Assembly (NCBI GenBank): GCA_026936335.1
Contig: JAPMXV010000037.1
Coordinates: forward strand, 231,503-295,502
Source of the DNA: Mantamonas sphyraenae
Taxonomy: Eukaryota > CRuMs > Mantamonadidae
DNA length: 64,000 bases
Direction of reading: 5' to 3'
In this document: positions 1-10,725 of the stretch, piece by piece
How the letters are laid out: each line of letters begins with the position of its first letter
Numbering within the stretch: the stretch's first letter is position 1
Notes under the pieces: model-generated
Told to the model about the DNA's origin: nothing
Seen by the model: only the letters and a program-made list of their open reading frames with translations
The model's database searches: none
Made by a program: the position numbers and the translations under genes

Positions 1-1235
1 GAATCTTGCGGTACGTGCTCTTCACGTCGCGCGTCTGGAAGGGCGGCGTGCCCACCAGAAAGGTGTAGATGATGACACCCAGGGACCAGATGTCCACCTC
101 AAAGCCGTGGCCTCCGGCCTTGTTGTTGAGGATCTCCGGGGCGATGTAGTTCGGGGTGCCGCACAGCGTCTTGCGCTTCTCGCGCGCATGCGACAGCTTC
201 GTGGCAAGGCCAAAGTCGCCAATTTTCACGTCCATGTTGGAGTTGAGAAAGAGGTTGCCCAACTTGAGGTCCCGGTGGATGATGTTCTTGCGCTTCATAA
301 ACTTCAGCGCAGCCACAAGCTGTGCCGTGTAGTATGCCGCCTCGGGCTCCGTCAGGCTGCGACGACGCTTCAGGAACTCCATGAAGCTCTTGTTCTTGCA
401 GATCTCCAGGATGATGTACACGTTCGTCTTGTCCTCAAAGTACTTTTCAAACTTGACCACGTACTGGTGGCGGATCGAGCGATGGATTTCAATCTCGCTC
501 TTGAGCTGCACACATGATGTGCGTGCAAGGAAGTGCGTGTGTGGAAGCGCGGAGCGAGGAGTGTGTGTGAGTGGGGTCGCCTCCAGTTTGCTCGAAACAA
601 CAGCGGAAAACGCGTTTCGAGCGCAAAAAGAGCCGTTCGCAGAGATCGTTTGAAAAGGCGATCTTGGGCGCGTGCGTACCTTCTGGCGAGCCTTTTCCTT
701 GACGATGGAGCGCTTCTCCACCACCTTGACGGCGTAGATGTGGTTTGTTTGCGGGTCCTTGAGCTCATAGCACTTTGCAAATCCGCCCTGTGGGTGTGTG
801 GAAAGGTGTGAGCGAAACGAGTCAAGAGTCAGAGAGCCGTTTGCGCGCGCCCTTTTTTTTTGAACTGGCCCAACGTACCTTGCCGAGCAGGTTGCCCACC
901 TTGTAGCGGATGGGGGTGCCTGACGAGCGATCCTCAATGGTCTTGTGCCAGCGCTTGCTGTCGCTGGTGGTGGCTGAGGAAGAGGAAGAAGAGGTGCTGG
1001 CCGTGGTCTTGCTCAGGGAGGAGAAGTGCGCGGTGGGCTTTCGCGAGGCGGACGAATACGCAGCGGTGGTGCTGGTGCCGTACGTACGGGCGCTGGACGA
1101 GGAGGCAGGTCGGTAGTAGCCTGAAGATGAAGAGCCAATGGTGCTACTTGCGGTCTTGGTGGACGTGGAGGCGTAGGAGCCGAGCATGTGGCTGCGGCGG
1201 GTGGAAGTGTAACCGAGGTCGACTTTGGATGACAT
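1..1235 (-). CDS. PLK: Polo-like kinase (PLK), C-terminal part off the window
   Basis: Serine/threonine kinase of the polo family, a regulator of mitosis and centrioles/basal bodies. Three exons on the minus strand: 1235-879, 787-680 and 505 to the window edge, all joining in phase. The first exon is a Ser/Thr-rich tail of about 110 residues ending in LLGK; the second supplies GGFAKCYEL (completing the glycine loop) and AVKVVEK with the ATP-binding Lys near residue 140. The third holds HRDLKLGN (about 232), GDFGLATKL and the polo-typical activation segment CGTPNYIAPEIL, then VDIWSLGVIIYTFLVG. The polo boxes must lie beyond position 1, so I cannot tell which PLK class it is. The intron acceptors are CACAG-like. 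The activation-loop sequence argues against Aurora or AGC kinases. Confidence 0.93.
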
Positions 1236-1476
1236 GATGAGTGGCTCGGTGGTGAGTGGTGCTGATGATGTGATGGGTGCGGTGCAGGTGTAGTGCAGTG
1301 TGGAAGGGGATGTGTGCAAGTGTGCTTGCGGTTGATGGGTGAGTTGTGCACCGGAGGGTGAGGTGTTGTTTTTGTTGGTTTTGCGGCGCTGCCCTGCGCT
1401 CACACTTCTCGTTCCTTCCTCCCCCACCACCGCCCGTTCTGTGCCTCCACCGATGGCACCTGCACACATGTGGTGC

Positions 1477-3786
1477 TCAACGTACGCCAAACAGAGGCAG
1501 GAGCTGCTTGCGAAGCTGACCCAGACCGGCTGTCCAGTAGCGGAGGATGTGCAGATCCTCTTGCTTGACACCGAGGAGGGCACACAGCTGCATCTGGGTG
1601 GCCTCAAGCTGGGTGTTGGACAGGGCACGGAAACGGTGAAACACCTTTGTCTTGCCCATCCAGTCGATTTGAAGGCGATCGAGACGCATGAGGGCAAACT
1701 CGTACTCGTAGTCGTCGTTGAATAAGATATGGCGCAGCTGCTTGCCCAGGGTGGTGGGCACCGCTTGGCCCTTGAATCGAAGCTGGAATGCTCTCCAGAA
1801 TGCAGGCACGTGCGCCTGCGGGTTGTACGTGGCGTTGGAAGGCGACGCAACCACAAGCACCTCTGCTGCCGTCGCCGTCGTGTTCTTGGATGGCGTGTCA
1901 CCACCATACGTCGTCACAACCGTCGTGCTGCTTGCCTCGTCGTTTGCTTCCCTTGCTTCTTCCTCCTCCTCCTCCTCCTCCTCTTTCTCCTGCTGCTGCT
2001 GCTGCTGCTGCTGTTGTCGTTCCTCCTCCTCCTTGGTCCCGCCTGCAAACTCTGCGCTGTGCTCGTCGAGATCCAGCCCCAACGCAGCCGATTGGGAGAC
2101 GGCGGCGAGAGCAGTGATGAGTACGGAACCTTGTGGGTTGCCATCGATCTCTTGCTCTTCTTCGTCGTTGTCCCATCCCTGTTGCAGGGCGTCCGAGTCG
2201 TCGGTGGCGCCGATGACATCGAGAATGACCACGGTGTCGCGCAGCACATGCTTGGGCACAGGAGTGTCCAGAGGCATGCCCAGGAAGTTGCATTGCCAGG
2301 ATTCCAGGTAGCGGGTGGAGTAATACACAGGGTTGCAACAGCGTTGGGGCACCAGGGTCTGCAGACAACGAAGAATCGACTCAACCATGGCCGGGTGTTG
2401 TCCACGCAACACAACCTGGTTGCCCACCAGCACATTGTACGCCACCACATGCATGGCTGCAGGTCCAATGCTGCGTGCCAGGCTGTACACATTGTCAAAC
2501 ACCATCAGTGGAGGCTCATCATCATCATCATCCTGTGCCGCCACCGTCACCTCCTCCTCCTGCTCCAGAAGAAGGGTGCGACTGCTTGGTTGCCTGCCAC
2601 CTCCATTGCCGTTGCCATGGGATGGGTGGGATGAGACGGATTGCATGCTCATAAACAGATCGGCAGCCAGGTGGCGGCCGAGCACACGCTTTTCGGTGAG
2701 GCGGACGAGAAAGTTGCGCACACTCAGGCTCATGCACATGTGCAGCTTCTCAAACAGGTTGGTTGTGCCCAACAGGGTTTCGATGGGTCGCAGCATGGTC
2801 GAGTTGATGCGTCTGTGCACAGGAAGGTTGCGCCGTGCCTCCCCTTCCAGGTCGAATCGTGCGTTTGCTCGCTCCTCCATGTCGTTTGCCATGGTTTTAA
2901 AGTTGCGACCAAAGTGCTGTGTGGCCCACGAGTGGGTGGTCCGTGTTGCAATGTCAGCAAGTGGCGTGTGTTGATATCTGTGTGTTGGGAAACGAAAGGG
3001 GGGAACATACCTTCCACCCGGCAAGCAGGCCATACTTGTCCCTGTGCAGGATCATGAAGCTGTATCGACGGTTGAACCCACGTGCCTGGCTGTCACGCAG
3101 CTTAAAGGCATACGACAGCACGTGGCCGTTCTCATCGTCGCCAAACAGGACGGGCTCTTCGCTGAGGGCGATTTCGCAGCTGAGCGAACGCAAGCAGGCG
3201 GACCGTACGCGTGCAAACTCGCGCGTGTCTGGTCGACGCGTGCTGATGAAGCAGATCTGTGCGGTTGGAAACATGGGTGCATGCAGTGGGTCGTGGCAGA
3301 GTGGCTGTGTCAGCGTGGGCGGGCGGCCAAGGGCCTGTGGGAGCCAAAATCACTCACCTCGTGGAACCGATCGACGCTGATGTACCCCAGATCGTTGTCT
3401 GTGGCTTGACAGCACTTGGGTGCAGCCAGAGATTGTGTGGATGAGGCACGGGCGCTGTTTGCAGCGGAGGAGGAGGATGTGGTGGTGGTGGTGCTTGATG
3501 GCGAGGAGGAAGAGGAGGAGGAGGAGGAGGAGGAGGACGCCAGCGTACGCGCCTGGATTGCCACCGTGTGGTCCACTACAGGTGGTTGAGATGATACAGA
3601 GGAAGGAGAGGAGGACGACGAGGAAGATGTGCGGTTGTTGTTGCTTGCCACAGGCAGAATGTCCATGTCAAAGAGGGTGCTGCGTGTGTTTGTGGGCAAC
3701 ACGTGTGTGATCCACAACACACGAGGCCCATGCAGTTCGCAAAAGTGAGAAAACACGGCCAGGAGACCCCCCGAGGTGTCACCCAT
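1477..3786 (-). CDS. FLCN: Folliculin (FLCN) homologue
   Basis: Folliculin is a longin/DENN protein that works with FNIP as a GAP for Rag GTPases on lysosomes in nutrient signalling. Three exons, 3786-3358, 3256-3011 and 2916-1477, join in phase to give 704 residues. The N-terminus has SHFCELHGPRVLW, matching the folliculin start region; exon 2 has ACLRSLSCEI, a FGDDENGHVLSYAFKLRD stretch and SQARGFNRRYSFMILHRD, which is the folliculin longin signature. Exon 3 contains the linker and C-terminal DENN-like half, interrupted by a long acidic and poly-Gln insert at roughly residues 515-545 (CAG/GAG-rich DNA about 1957-2035). A Ser-rich insert also splits the N-terminal domain. Human folliculin is 579 residues, so the extra length is in these inserts. 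Start chosen as the first ATG before the longin motif. Confidence 0.9.
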
Positions 3787-3852
3787 GTCTTGTGTGTGTG
3801 TGTGTGTGCGTGTGTATGCGTGTGTGGTGTAAAGAGATTGTGTTTGTTCCCA

Positions 3853-4951
3853 TCACGCATGTCCTGTCTTGCTTTGCGTGTCAAGAGGCACCTCTTGCTT
3901 CTGATTGACCTCCACCACGGTTTGCGTGAGCTCGCGGCGTCGTGGCGACGCGGACGACGACCGGGAACACGTTTCGTGGATGCCCAGGTAGTTCAGATGG
4001 TCCTCCACCTCGTGCGGGGCAAAGAACTGATCCGAGCAGTAGGGATCCTCTCCAGAGCCATCACACACCACATAATCACCCGTTTGGTTGTTGTAAAAGA
4101 TTTCTGTGGGTGTGTGTTGGTAGCCAAGGTACTTGGGAGGCAGGTGCGGCACCGGATCCTTCCAGCGCACCACACGCTGCACCTGGTTCAGATTTTCTCC
4201 CACCGTGTCGTTCCAGTACAATGCCATGTCCTGGTTCCCTGGTCTGTGTATGTGTGTGTGTGTGTGAGAGAGAGCGTACATGGTGTCAGGGGGTGCGTTT
4301 GTGCTAAATCCCGTCCTCGCGTGTACACACCCGCATCAGCAAGTCTCCCACGTACCGAGGCTGGCCAAAGGTGATGTACGACCCGGGCATGGAGACGATG
4401 TGCTGCTCGTGCAAGTCGAGGACGGCAAACCAGAGGAGAGCTGCGCCAAGGGAGTGGCCGGTGAAGACGGCTTCGTTGCAGGTGGGGCAGGCCTCGTTGA
4501 CCACCTCCTGCCATGCCTCACGTGTGGCATTGGCCAACCGTTGGTAGGAACCGTACCAGCCGGCGTGGACACGGCATGTGTCGGCACACATGGGATAGGA
4601 CACCTGTTTGGAGTCGATGTCCAGGTTGGCAATCCAGTTGCGCAGGTCGCTCTCCACCGTGCCCCGGAAGGCAAGGATGGCCCGGTTGTGGTCCGGTTGG
4701 TATCCAACAAACCCGTACGTGTCTGCCACCGGGTCGTGCAGGATGCGAGTCACCACTGTGCGTGGGGTGTCTTGGCACCACGGCTCGCACTCCCACGGCT
4801 GCAGCGCGTCCGGATCGCAGTACGTTGCGTATGCGTACATCAGAAACTGTTGTGCCATGTCTTTGTTCCACTCCACTGCTTCCACACCCGGCGGACTGCC
4901 ACACAGCACCAGGAGGAGCAGCGCAACGAGAAAAGGGGCGGCGCGCTTCAT
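3853..4951 (-). CDS. Secreted class-3 lipase, copy A
   Basis: Alpha/beta-hydrolase of the fungal lipase-like (class 3) family, expected to hydrolyse acylglycerols outside the cell or in a vacuole. Two exons (4951-4331 and 4230-3853) give 332 residues. A clear signal peptide (MKRAAPFLVALLLLVLCG) is followed by the family core: AILAFRGT (oxyanion strand), HAGWYGSYQ, the nucleophile GHSLG with Ser near 167, ITFGQPRYVG, then in exon 2 RWKDPVPHLPP with the Asp and EDHLNYLGIH with the His. Many paired cysteines suggest disulfides. The splice junction could also lie a few codons away (alternative donor at 4329); the chosen one gives the better length match to copy B. It is head to head with copy B, with only 79 bases between start codons. 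Confidence 0.88.
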
Positions 4952-5030
4952 GGAGGAGGTTTTTTTTGCTCACTTGACGCGCCGTCGCTGGTAAAGAAAA
5001 GGCCCCAAAGCATCCCAAACACATCTCGTC

Positions 5031-6019
5031 ATGACGCACGGAAGCTTGCTGCGTGACGACACGGTGTCGTTGGTGTGTATGCTTGTTGTGGCCATGGTGT
5101 GTGGGTGTGCAGTGGCACAGGGCGAGCCGTTGAGAGAGGGACAACCATCCACGCTGGTGCTTCCGGCAGTGCCCCACGTCTCCAGAGCAGACATGGCACC
5201 CGAGGTCGAGTGGGATTACGATTATGCCAAACAGACGTTGGTGTACGCATACGCAGCGTACTGCAATGGGACCAGTTTGCAGCAATGGGACTGCAAGTGG
5301 TGCAAGGAGCTGCCGCAAACCACCGTCACCCAGTATTTCTACGTCGATGCCATTGCTGGGTTTGTGGCCTACAGTGGTGACACGGCCCTGCTTGTGTACA
5401 AGGGCACCACGTTCACCAACATCAAGGAATGGATCGAAAACTTCCAAATCAACAAGCTGACGCCGTACAAGGATGATCCCAAGGCCAAGGTGCACGCAGG
5501 ATGGTACAAGGCGTACCAATTTGGCGGCGTGGGCAACGTGACACGCACCGCATTGCAACAGCTGTTCTCTCAACATTGTCCTCAGTGCCGGAAGCTGTTG
5601 GTCACCGGACACTCTCTGGGTGCCTCCATGGCCACCCTGGCTGCCATTGACCTTGTGGAACGTGACTTGTTGCCCGTTCCCGTCGATTTCCTCACCTTTG
5701 GATCGCCTCGTGTCGGCAACCGCGAGTTTGTGGAGCTGTGGTTGCAGCGCCTTGCTGGACGTCTGCTGCGCCTGCAGCGTGTGGTCAACCAGCACGACGC
5801 CGTGGCACACCTGCCCAGTGACTGGCAGCACACCGGTTGGTGTCATCTGCCCACTCAGGTGTGGCACAAAACACCCACCCCGCGCGAGGACTATGTCATT
5901 TGCGACGGTGGGCCCGCCCCAGCGGCAGCGAAGACCCCGCATGCTCCAACAACCAGCTGGACCTTAGTGTCCACGATCATTTGGACTACTTTGGCCTTCC
6001 TGAGAGCTGCTCGTCGTGA
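5031..6019 (+). CDS. Secreted class-3 lipase, copy B, with a frame break near its 3' end
   Basis: Paralogue of the lipase on the opposite strand; same expected acylglycerol hydrolase activity. It starts MTHGSLLRDDT and has a hydrophobic signal region (VSLVCMLVVAMVCGCAVAQG). The core motifs are VYKGTTF, HAGWYKAYQ, the nucleophile GHSLGAS, FGSPRVGN, and QHDAVAHLPS with the Asp. There is no intron where copy A has one. After YVICDGG (about 5908) the open frame goes on to 6080 as an unrelated tail. A different frame gives SEDPACSNNQ and then DHLDYFGLPESC with a stop at 6019, which matches copy A and contains the catalytic His. One extra base between about 5907 and 5925 (GGG/CCC/CCCC runs), or removal of a 26-base GT-AG segment (about 5906-5931), would restore it to about 320-329 residues. 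Confidence 0.85.
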
Positions 6020-6131
6020 GAGGAATGGTGAGAGAGCGCGAAATGAAAGCCAAGACAACTACGGGGCAAAGACGGAGTGAAGCTGTCGTTCCTTGCCACT
6101 TCAAAGTCTCTCTTTCACCCGTTGTTGTGCC

Positions 6132-8862
6132 ATGGCCCGCCCTTCCATTTTGGTCATTGCAGTGGTGGCCATGTGCGTGCTGGCCCTGTCCATCAACTTT
6201 CTGTACGTGGAACGCCAGGCGACCACCCCTGCGCCGGCGACCGAGGGCGAGATGCAACACGACGCTCCGCCCGCCACAGGCGACCCCTTTGCAGAGGACG
6301 GCAAGCAAGATATGAATGCACCCAACGAGGAGGGTGACGCAGACGACGACAACGAAGAGGACGAGGAGGTGGTGACAACGCCCACGCCAACACCCACTGC
6401 AACACCCACTGCAACACCCACCACAACACCCACTGCAACACCCAGCGCATCACCGAGCCCAACGGCACAACCCACGACGCCTGCGGACAAGGGGTACTTT
6501 GCTGATCTTGGGCCGTGGTCGGACACCACGTACCAAGACCCGGACCCGTTCAATGTGAACCTGGACGACATTGTGGTGATGATGACGACGGGCAAGAAGC
6601 TGCATGGGACGCGAGCCAAGACGACGGAGCAGACGTGGGCCCAGTACGCACCCAACTTTCTCTTTTTCTCCTCCGGAGGGCCCGATGAGCATGTGAAGCG
6701 CGTGTACGCCGTGCCAGGCACGGGAGACACGTGGAAGGATGCAAATTACAGGTTCATGAAGTCGCAGGAGCTCATGCGACGCAAATTCCCCACGAAAAAG
6801 TGGTTCCTGGTTGGCGACGACGACACCTACATCTCTCTGCCCCACCTCCTGCGCTACCTGCGCCTCGTGGACAGCAACAGTAAGTTTGGGACGAGGGAAG
6901 AGGACGGGTTCCACCGCATCTGCGTGATGATGGATGTGCAATGGTTCCTGAGCGTGTGCACGGGTGCCCATCGTTGGCAGGTGAGCGCAAGACAGAAACG
7001 CTGACGTCGCATTTTTCGCAGAGCCGTACGCCATGGGCTTCATGCGCTACTCACAGGGGTTCCAGTACGGCGGAGGGGGCACATTCATGACAGGAGCAGC
7101 ACTGGACGCCACGCGATCGACGATGCTGACCAAATGTGTGAGCTACGACCAGAACTACGACATGAAGATGAGCCGGTGCCTGCGGGAGGCCGGAGTGACG
7201 ATGTTGCACATTGACGACAGCCACAGCATGCCGCCTGTGGACGCATGTGCCTCCAAGATGGGCGCTGGTGTGGGACAGCATCCAGTGAGCTTCCACTACA
7301 TCAAGGATGCAGCGAGTATGGAGTACCTGAGCGACGTGTTCACAGTCGTACCCATGCTCACCATGATGCAGGAGGAAGAGCGGCGTGGTGGCCAGCTTCC
7401 TGCCAATCGTGAGGAATGGGAACCCAGAGCCAACACATACGTGCATCCGCAGCAACCGGCGCGGGTGAACCCACGCTCGCTTCGCAAGCTGACACTGGAG
7501 ACTGTGTATCGGCCACACTGGAGCAAGTGGTATGTGTTGGCCGGTCCCGATGAGGCGCCGTCGTCCATCCCCAACCACTATGGCAATTGGGAGTCGTCGC
7601 CAGGCGTCAAACAGTACCAGGCAACCCTGCCTGATCAGGCACAGAATCCGTTTGTTGGGTGGAAGCCTGCGTTTGTGAAAACACCCGAGGACTATGTGGA
7701 GAGGCCAGAAAAGGTGGGGTTGCTTGGAGTGCCTCCTGTGCTGCATGGCATCGGGTCGGTGGATCCCCACACGCACAGCGGCAGCCGGCGACGACTGCTG
7801 ATGACAGCAGACAAGAAGGACCCGAAGAGCGAGGATGAGGGAACCGCAGCAGGCACAGTGACAAAGGTGGAGGGTCCCACGCCGGCACCGACGGCTGCAC
7901 CGACGCCACCCAAGGAAGAGGCGAGGAACAGGGTGATGTTTGTTGTGCGTGTGAGCGAAGCCAGCAACGACGACACAGACACGCCCAACATCCGACTGTC
8001 GAGCACGTACGAGACATGGATGCGCGAGTGCACGTCTGCAGCAGGATACGACGGGGTGTGGGTGGTGGGCAGCCACGAGCGACAAGACGCAGTCAAGGAA
8101 CACATGGAGCATGTGTCGACGGTGGTGGTACATGACACCTACGATGAGTTGCAAAAGCCCAAGGGCGAGGCCACTGTGCGTGTGCCTCTGGTAATGCGTA
8201 CGATCCAGACGCTGATGAAAAAGCACGGCGACTACGACTGGTATGCCCTGATGCCCGATGACACACTGGTGACCTGCCCACGCATGCTGGACACCCTCAA
8301 CAAAGACCCTGACTGGGTGCATGCACACACGTCGCCCGTCATCATGGGCACCAACGGCATGGTGGACGGCTGGCCTGCGCTGCGGCGTGTGCTGAACGCA
8401 GACGGCCCGCTGTTGCTCAGCAACGAGCTGATGACACGCTTGAACGCATTGGATCTGGAAAACATGCGCGACGAGGGTGTCAACGGCTTCCAAAGGCTGA
8501 GCAGCGAGGACACGCACGACCTGCAGCGTGTGGACGATGTGGAACACGTCAACTTCCACCGTGCGGTTCTCAAGGCCGGAGGCGAGACGACACGCATCCT
8601 CATGGACGATCTGATGTATGCACAGGCGCCGGAGGACTACTGCACCATGCCGGATCTCATCACACGCACAGGCGGTTACATTCACACCATCCACGCCTGG
8701 GCCAACGCACACTTGCATCCGGAACGCCAGCGGGTGCTCGCACGCGGACGCAAGTGTGTGTGGGAGCTGGATCCCAGCGAGCATTGGCAGTGTGCGGCAA
8801 AGGAGATGGGGGTCGCCGATCGCCATGTGCAAGGATGGAAGTGGGCAACCATCACCTCGTGA
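6132..8862 (+). CDS. Type II membrane protein with two GT31/Fringe-like glycosyltransferase domains
   Basis: Two exons, 6132-6879 (donor GTAAGT) and 7022-8862, join in phase to 862 residues. ATG 6132 is the first in-frame start and gives a short N-terminus followed by a membrane anchor (SILVIAVVAMCVLALSINFLY), the Golgi type II layout. An acidic and TPTATPTA-type linker follows. Domain 1 has VYAVPGTGDTW, KKWFLVGDDDTYIS with a DDD metal motif as in Fringe/beta-1,3-glycosyltransferases, then PYAMGFMRYSQG and GGGGTFMTGAAL, the usual glycine-rich acceptor region. A second Pro/Thr linker (about residues 570-600) leads to domain 2 with TYETWMREC, VWVVGS, DWYALMPDDTL (a DD instead of DDD) and PLLLSNELMTRL. 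Donor and acceptor sugars cannot be read from sequence. Confidence 0.75.
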
Positions 8863-8961
8863 GAACAGACATGACACTTACCCAAACCCTAACAGTGCAC
8901 TGCAAGCGTCCATTGTGCACTCCATCTACCTTTCATTTCCAACCGCAATGAGAGAGAGTGA

Positions 8962-9981
8962 TCACTCCGCCTGTTTTCGTCCATTCAATCCCAGCGCTTG
9001 CCAGACAATGAACCGCGCGTACCCATCACGGATTGCGTTGATGTCTGAACCACCCTCTAACAAGGTGAGCATGGTCTCCACGTGGTCTCCATGAGCTGCA
9101 GCCACCAGAGCTGTCCAGCCGTTGTCGCACTCGGCCGTCACATCCGCATGTCCCACCTGCATCAACACATCCACCGCCTTTGTTTGTCCAAACCATGCAG
9201 CAATCATCAACGCATCCCATCCGTGATCCTTCACCGCGTTCACATTCGCCCCGCCCTTGATCAGCGCCAACACAGCCTCCCAGTGTCCCTCCTGTGCGGC
9301 ATACATCAACGCCGTGTGGCCACCGTCTAATGCCGCCTCTGTATCTGCGCCCGCTTCAATCAGCACCTGGATGCAGTCGACATGGCCGGTCTGGGCAGCC
9401 CCCAACAACGCGGTGGCACCCCGTCCCGTGGTGCGTTTCTGCGTGTTTGGGTCCGCACCATAGTCCAGCAACAACTTCACCGTACGTACGTGTCCATTCT
9501 GAGCTGCCAGAAACACGGGTATGCTGTCCCCATCCGTCCACGACGGTTGTGCGCCGCCGTCCCGCAGCAGCACCTCCACCACCGCTGTCCACCCCTGCTC
9601 GCACGCTGTCAGCAGTCCCGTGCGCATTCCTTCGCTTGCCCCACCCTGCACCAACACTTCCACCGTCTTCAAATGGCCCTCCTGTGCCGCCAGCTGGAGG
9701 GCCGAGGCACCGTCGGCTCGTGTGCGATTCACGCTTGCCCCGTGATCCAACAGAAGCTCCACACACTTTTCGTGTCCCATGGCTGCACTGTTGATCAACG
9801 CAGTCACCTTTCCCGGTCCCTCGGCGTCCACATCGACACCTGCGTCGAGCAACACCTGCACAACCTCGGTGTGTCCTTGCTGAGCGCCCAGCATGAGCCC
9901 ATACTCCTTGTCTTCCTTCCCACTGTTGGTCAACAACGACTTGACCGCCCTCCAGTTCCCATGGTAGGCAGCAAGATCCAT
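8962..9981 (-). CDS. Ankyrin-repeat protein
   Basis: A single-exon protein of 339 residues made almost wholly of ankyrin repeats of about 33 residues. Recognisable units include GHTEVVQVLLDAGVDV, GHEKCVELLLDHGASV, GHLKTVEVLVQGGA, GHVRTVKLLLDYGADP, GHVDCIQVLIEAGADT and GHWEAVLALIKGGANV; eight or nine repeats in all. There is no catalytic or membrane domain, so it probably acts as a protein-binding scaffold. The reading frame is open for 43 more codons upstream, but MDLAAYHGNW at 9981 is the start that begins a repeat, and the extra upstream sequence is poor in repeat features. It is divergent from the Cbp4-like gene with 103 bases between starts. Confidence 0.82.
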   Translation of the reverse strand: MDLAAYHGNWRAVKSLLTNSGKEDKEYGLMLGAQQGHTEVVQVLLDAGVDVDAEGPGKVTALINSAAMGHEKCVELLLDHGASVNRTRADGASALQLAAQEGHLKTVEVLVQGGASEGMRTGLLTACEQGWTAVVEVLLRDGGAQPSWTDGDSIPVFLAAQNGHVRTVKLLLDYGADPNTQKRTTGRGATALLGAAQTGHVDCIQVLIEAGADTEAALDGGHTALMYAAQEGHWEAVLALIKGGANVNAVKDHGWDALMIAAWFGQTKAVDVLMQVGHADVTAECDNGWTALVAAAHGDHVETMLTLLEGGSDINAIRDGYARFIVWQALGLNGRKQAE

Positions 9982-10084
9982 GCTGCTATGTGGTGTGTGG
10001 TGTGTGGTGTGTTGTCTGCGCGAGTGCACACACAAGAGCACTGCCCACAGCACAGACAGCACGTTCATTACACACACACACAGA

Positions 10085-10563
10085 ATGTCGTTTGTGGGTC
10101 CTACGGTCAAGGCTCAGGTGTACAGGCGGACCTTTGCACGAGGGCTGGGCTACTTTGCCATCGGCCTGCCCTTCTTCTACTACTACACGCAGACAGAGGA
10201 AGAGGTGCAGCAACAGCTCAAGGTTCGTTGGTTGGTGGGCACAGAGGATGAATTTGCAAAGGTGCACATGAACGGATGGGGCCCAACCAACCCCCTTCTC
10301 TCCCCACCACGTGTGGATCATTCGTTCGGCGAGTTTTCCCCCACGCTTGCACTGACACACACACTCACTCACACACACGCTCGACGTCTCACCGCCTACA
10401 GGAGGCAAGCAAGAATACCATGCAGTATGAGAGGACACGGATGAACAACCAGCTGTTCCTGGACAAAATCCGCAGCGAGAGCGTGTTTGACTCGAGCGGC
10501 AAGACCGAGTCGGAGGTGGCAGAGGAGGCACAGAGGAGGCACACGGAGGAAGCAGGAAAATGA
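10085..10563 (+). CDS. Cbp4/UQCC3-like cytochrome bc1 assembly factor
   Basis: Small protein of 99 residues from two exons, 10085-10222 and 10402-10563, joined at a codon boundary. The layout is a short basic N-terminus (VKAQVYRRTFARG), one membrane segment (LGYFAIGLPFFYYY), then TQTEEEVQQQLKEAS, a charged helix and a short C-terminal motif (FDSSGK). This matches Cbp4/UQCC3, an inner-membrane protein that helps cytochrome b enter complex III: Cbp4 also has one N-terminal membrane segment, a T-x-E/D-QQL motif after it and a D-x-x-W/S-K-like end. The assignment is by pattern only and the family is short and fast-evolving, so another small mitochondrial assembly factor is possible. It is too short and intron-split to show as one open frame. 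Confidence 0.55.
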
Positions 10564-10725
10564 AGGCCATCTCTCTCTCTCTCTCACACTCTCTTTCATT
10601 CCTCCCATTTCTCATGATGATGGTTCGTGCACTCTGCAGCTGTGCGTTTCCCGCTGCGGGTTCCCGTCCGCTTTCGGAGGCAGCGCAACACAGTCACACA
10701 CACACACACACACACACACGTGGGA

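Noticed and set aside
1957-2035. CAG/GAG-rich tract as an independent microsatellite or mobile element
   Set aside because: It lies in frame within folliculin and encodes a Gln/Glu run, as in many other proteins of this genome.
7051-8877. A 608-codon minus-strand frame opposite the glycosyltransferase gene
   Set aside because: Rich in His, Cys and Val in the way antisense of GTG/CAC-rich coding DNA always is; no motif; the plus strand has clear glycosyltransferase sequence.
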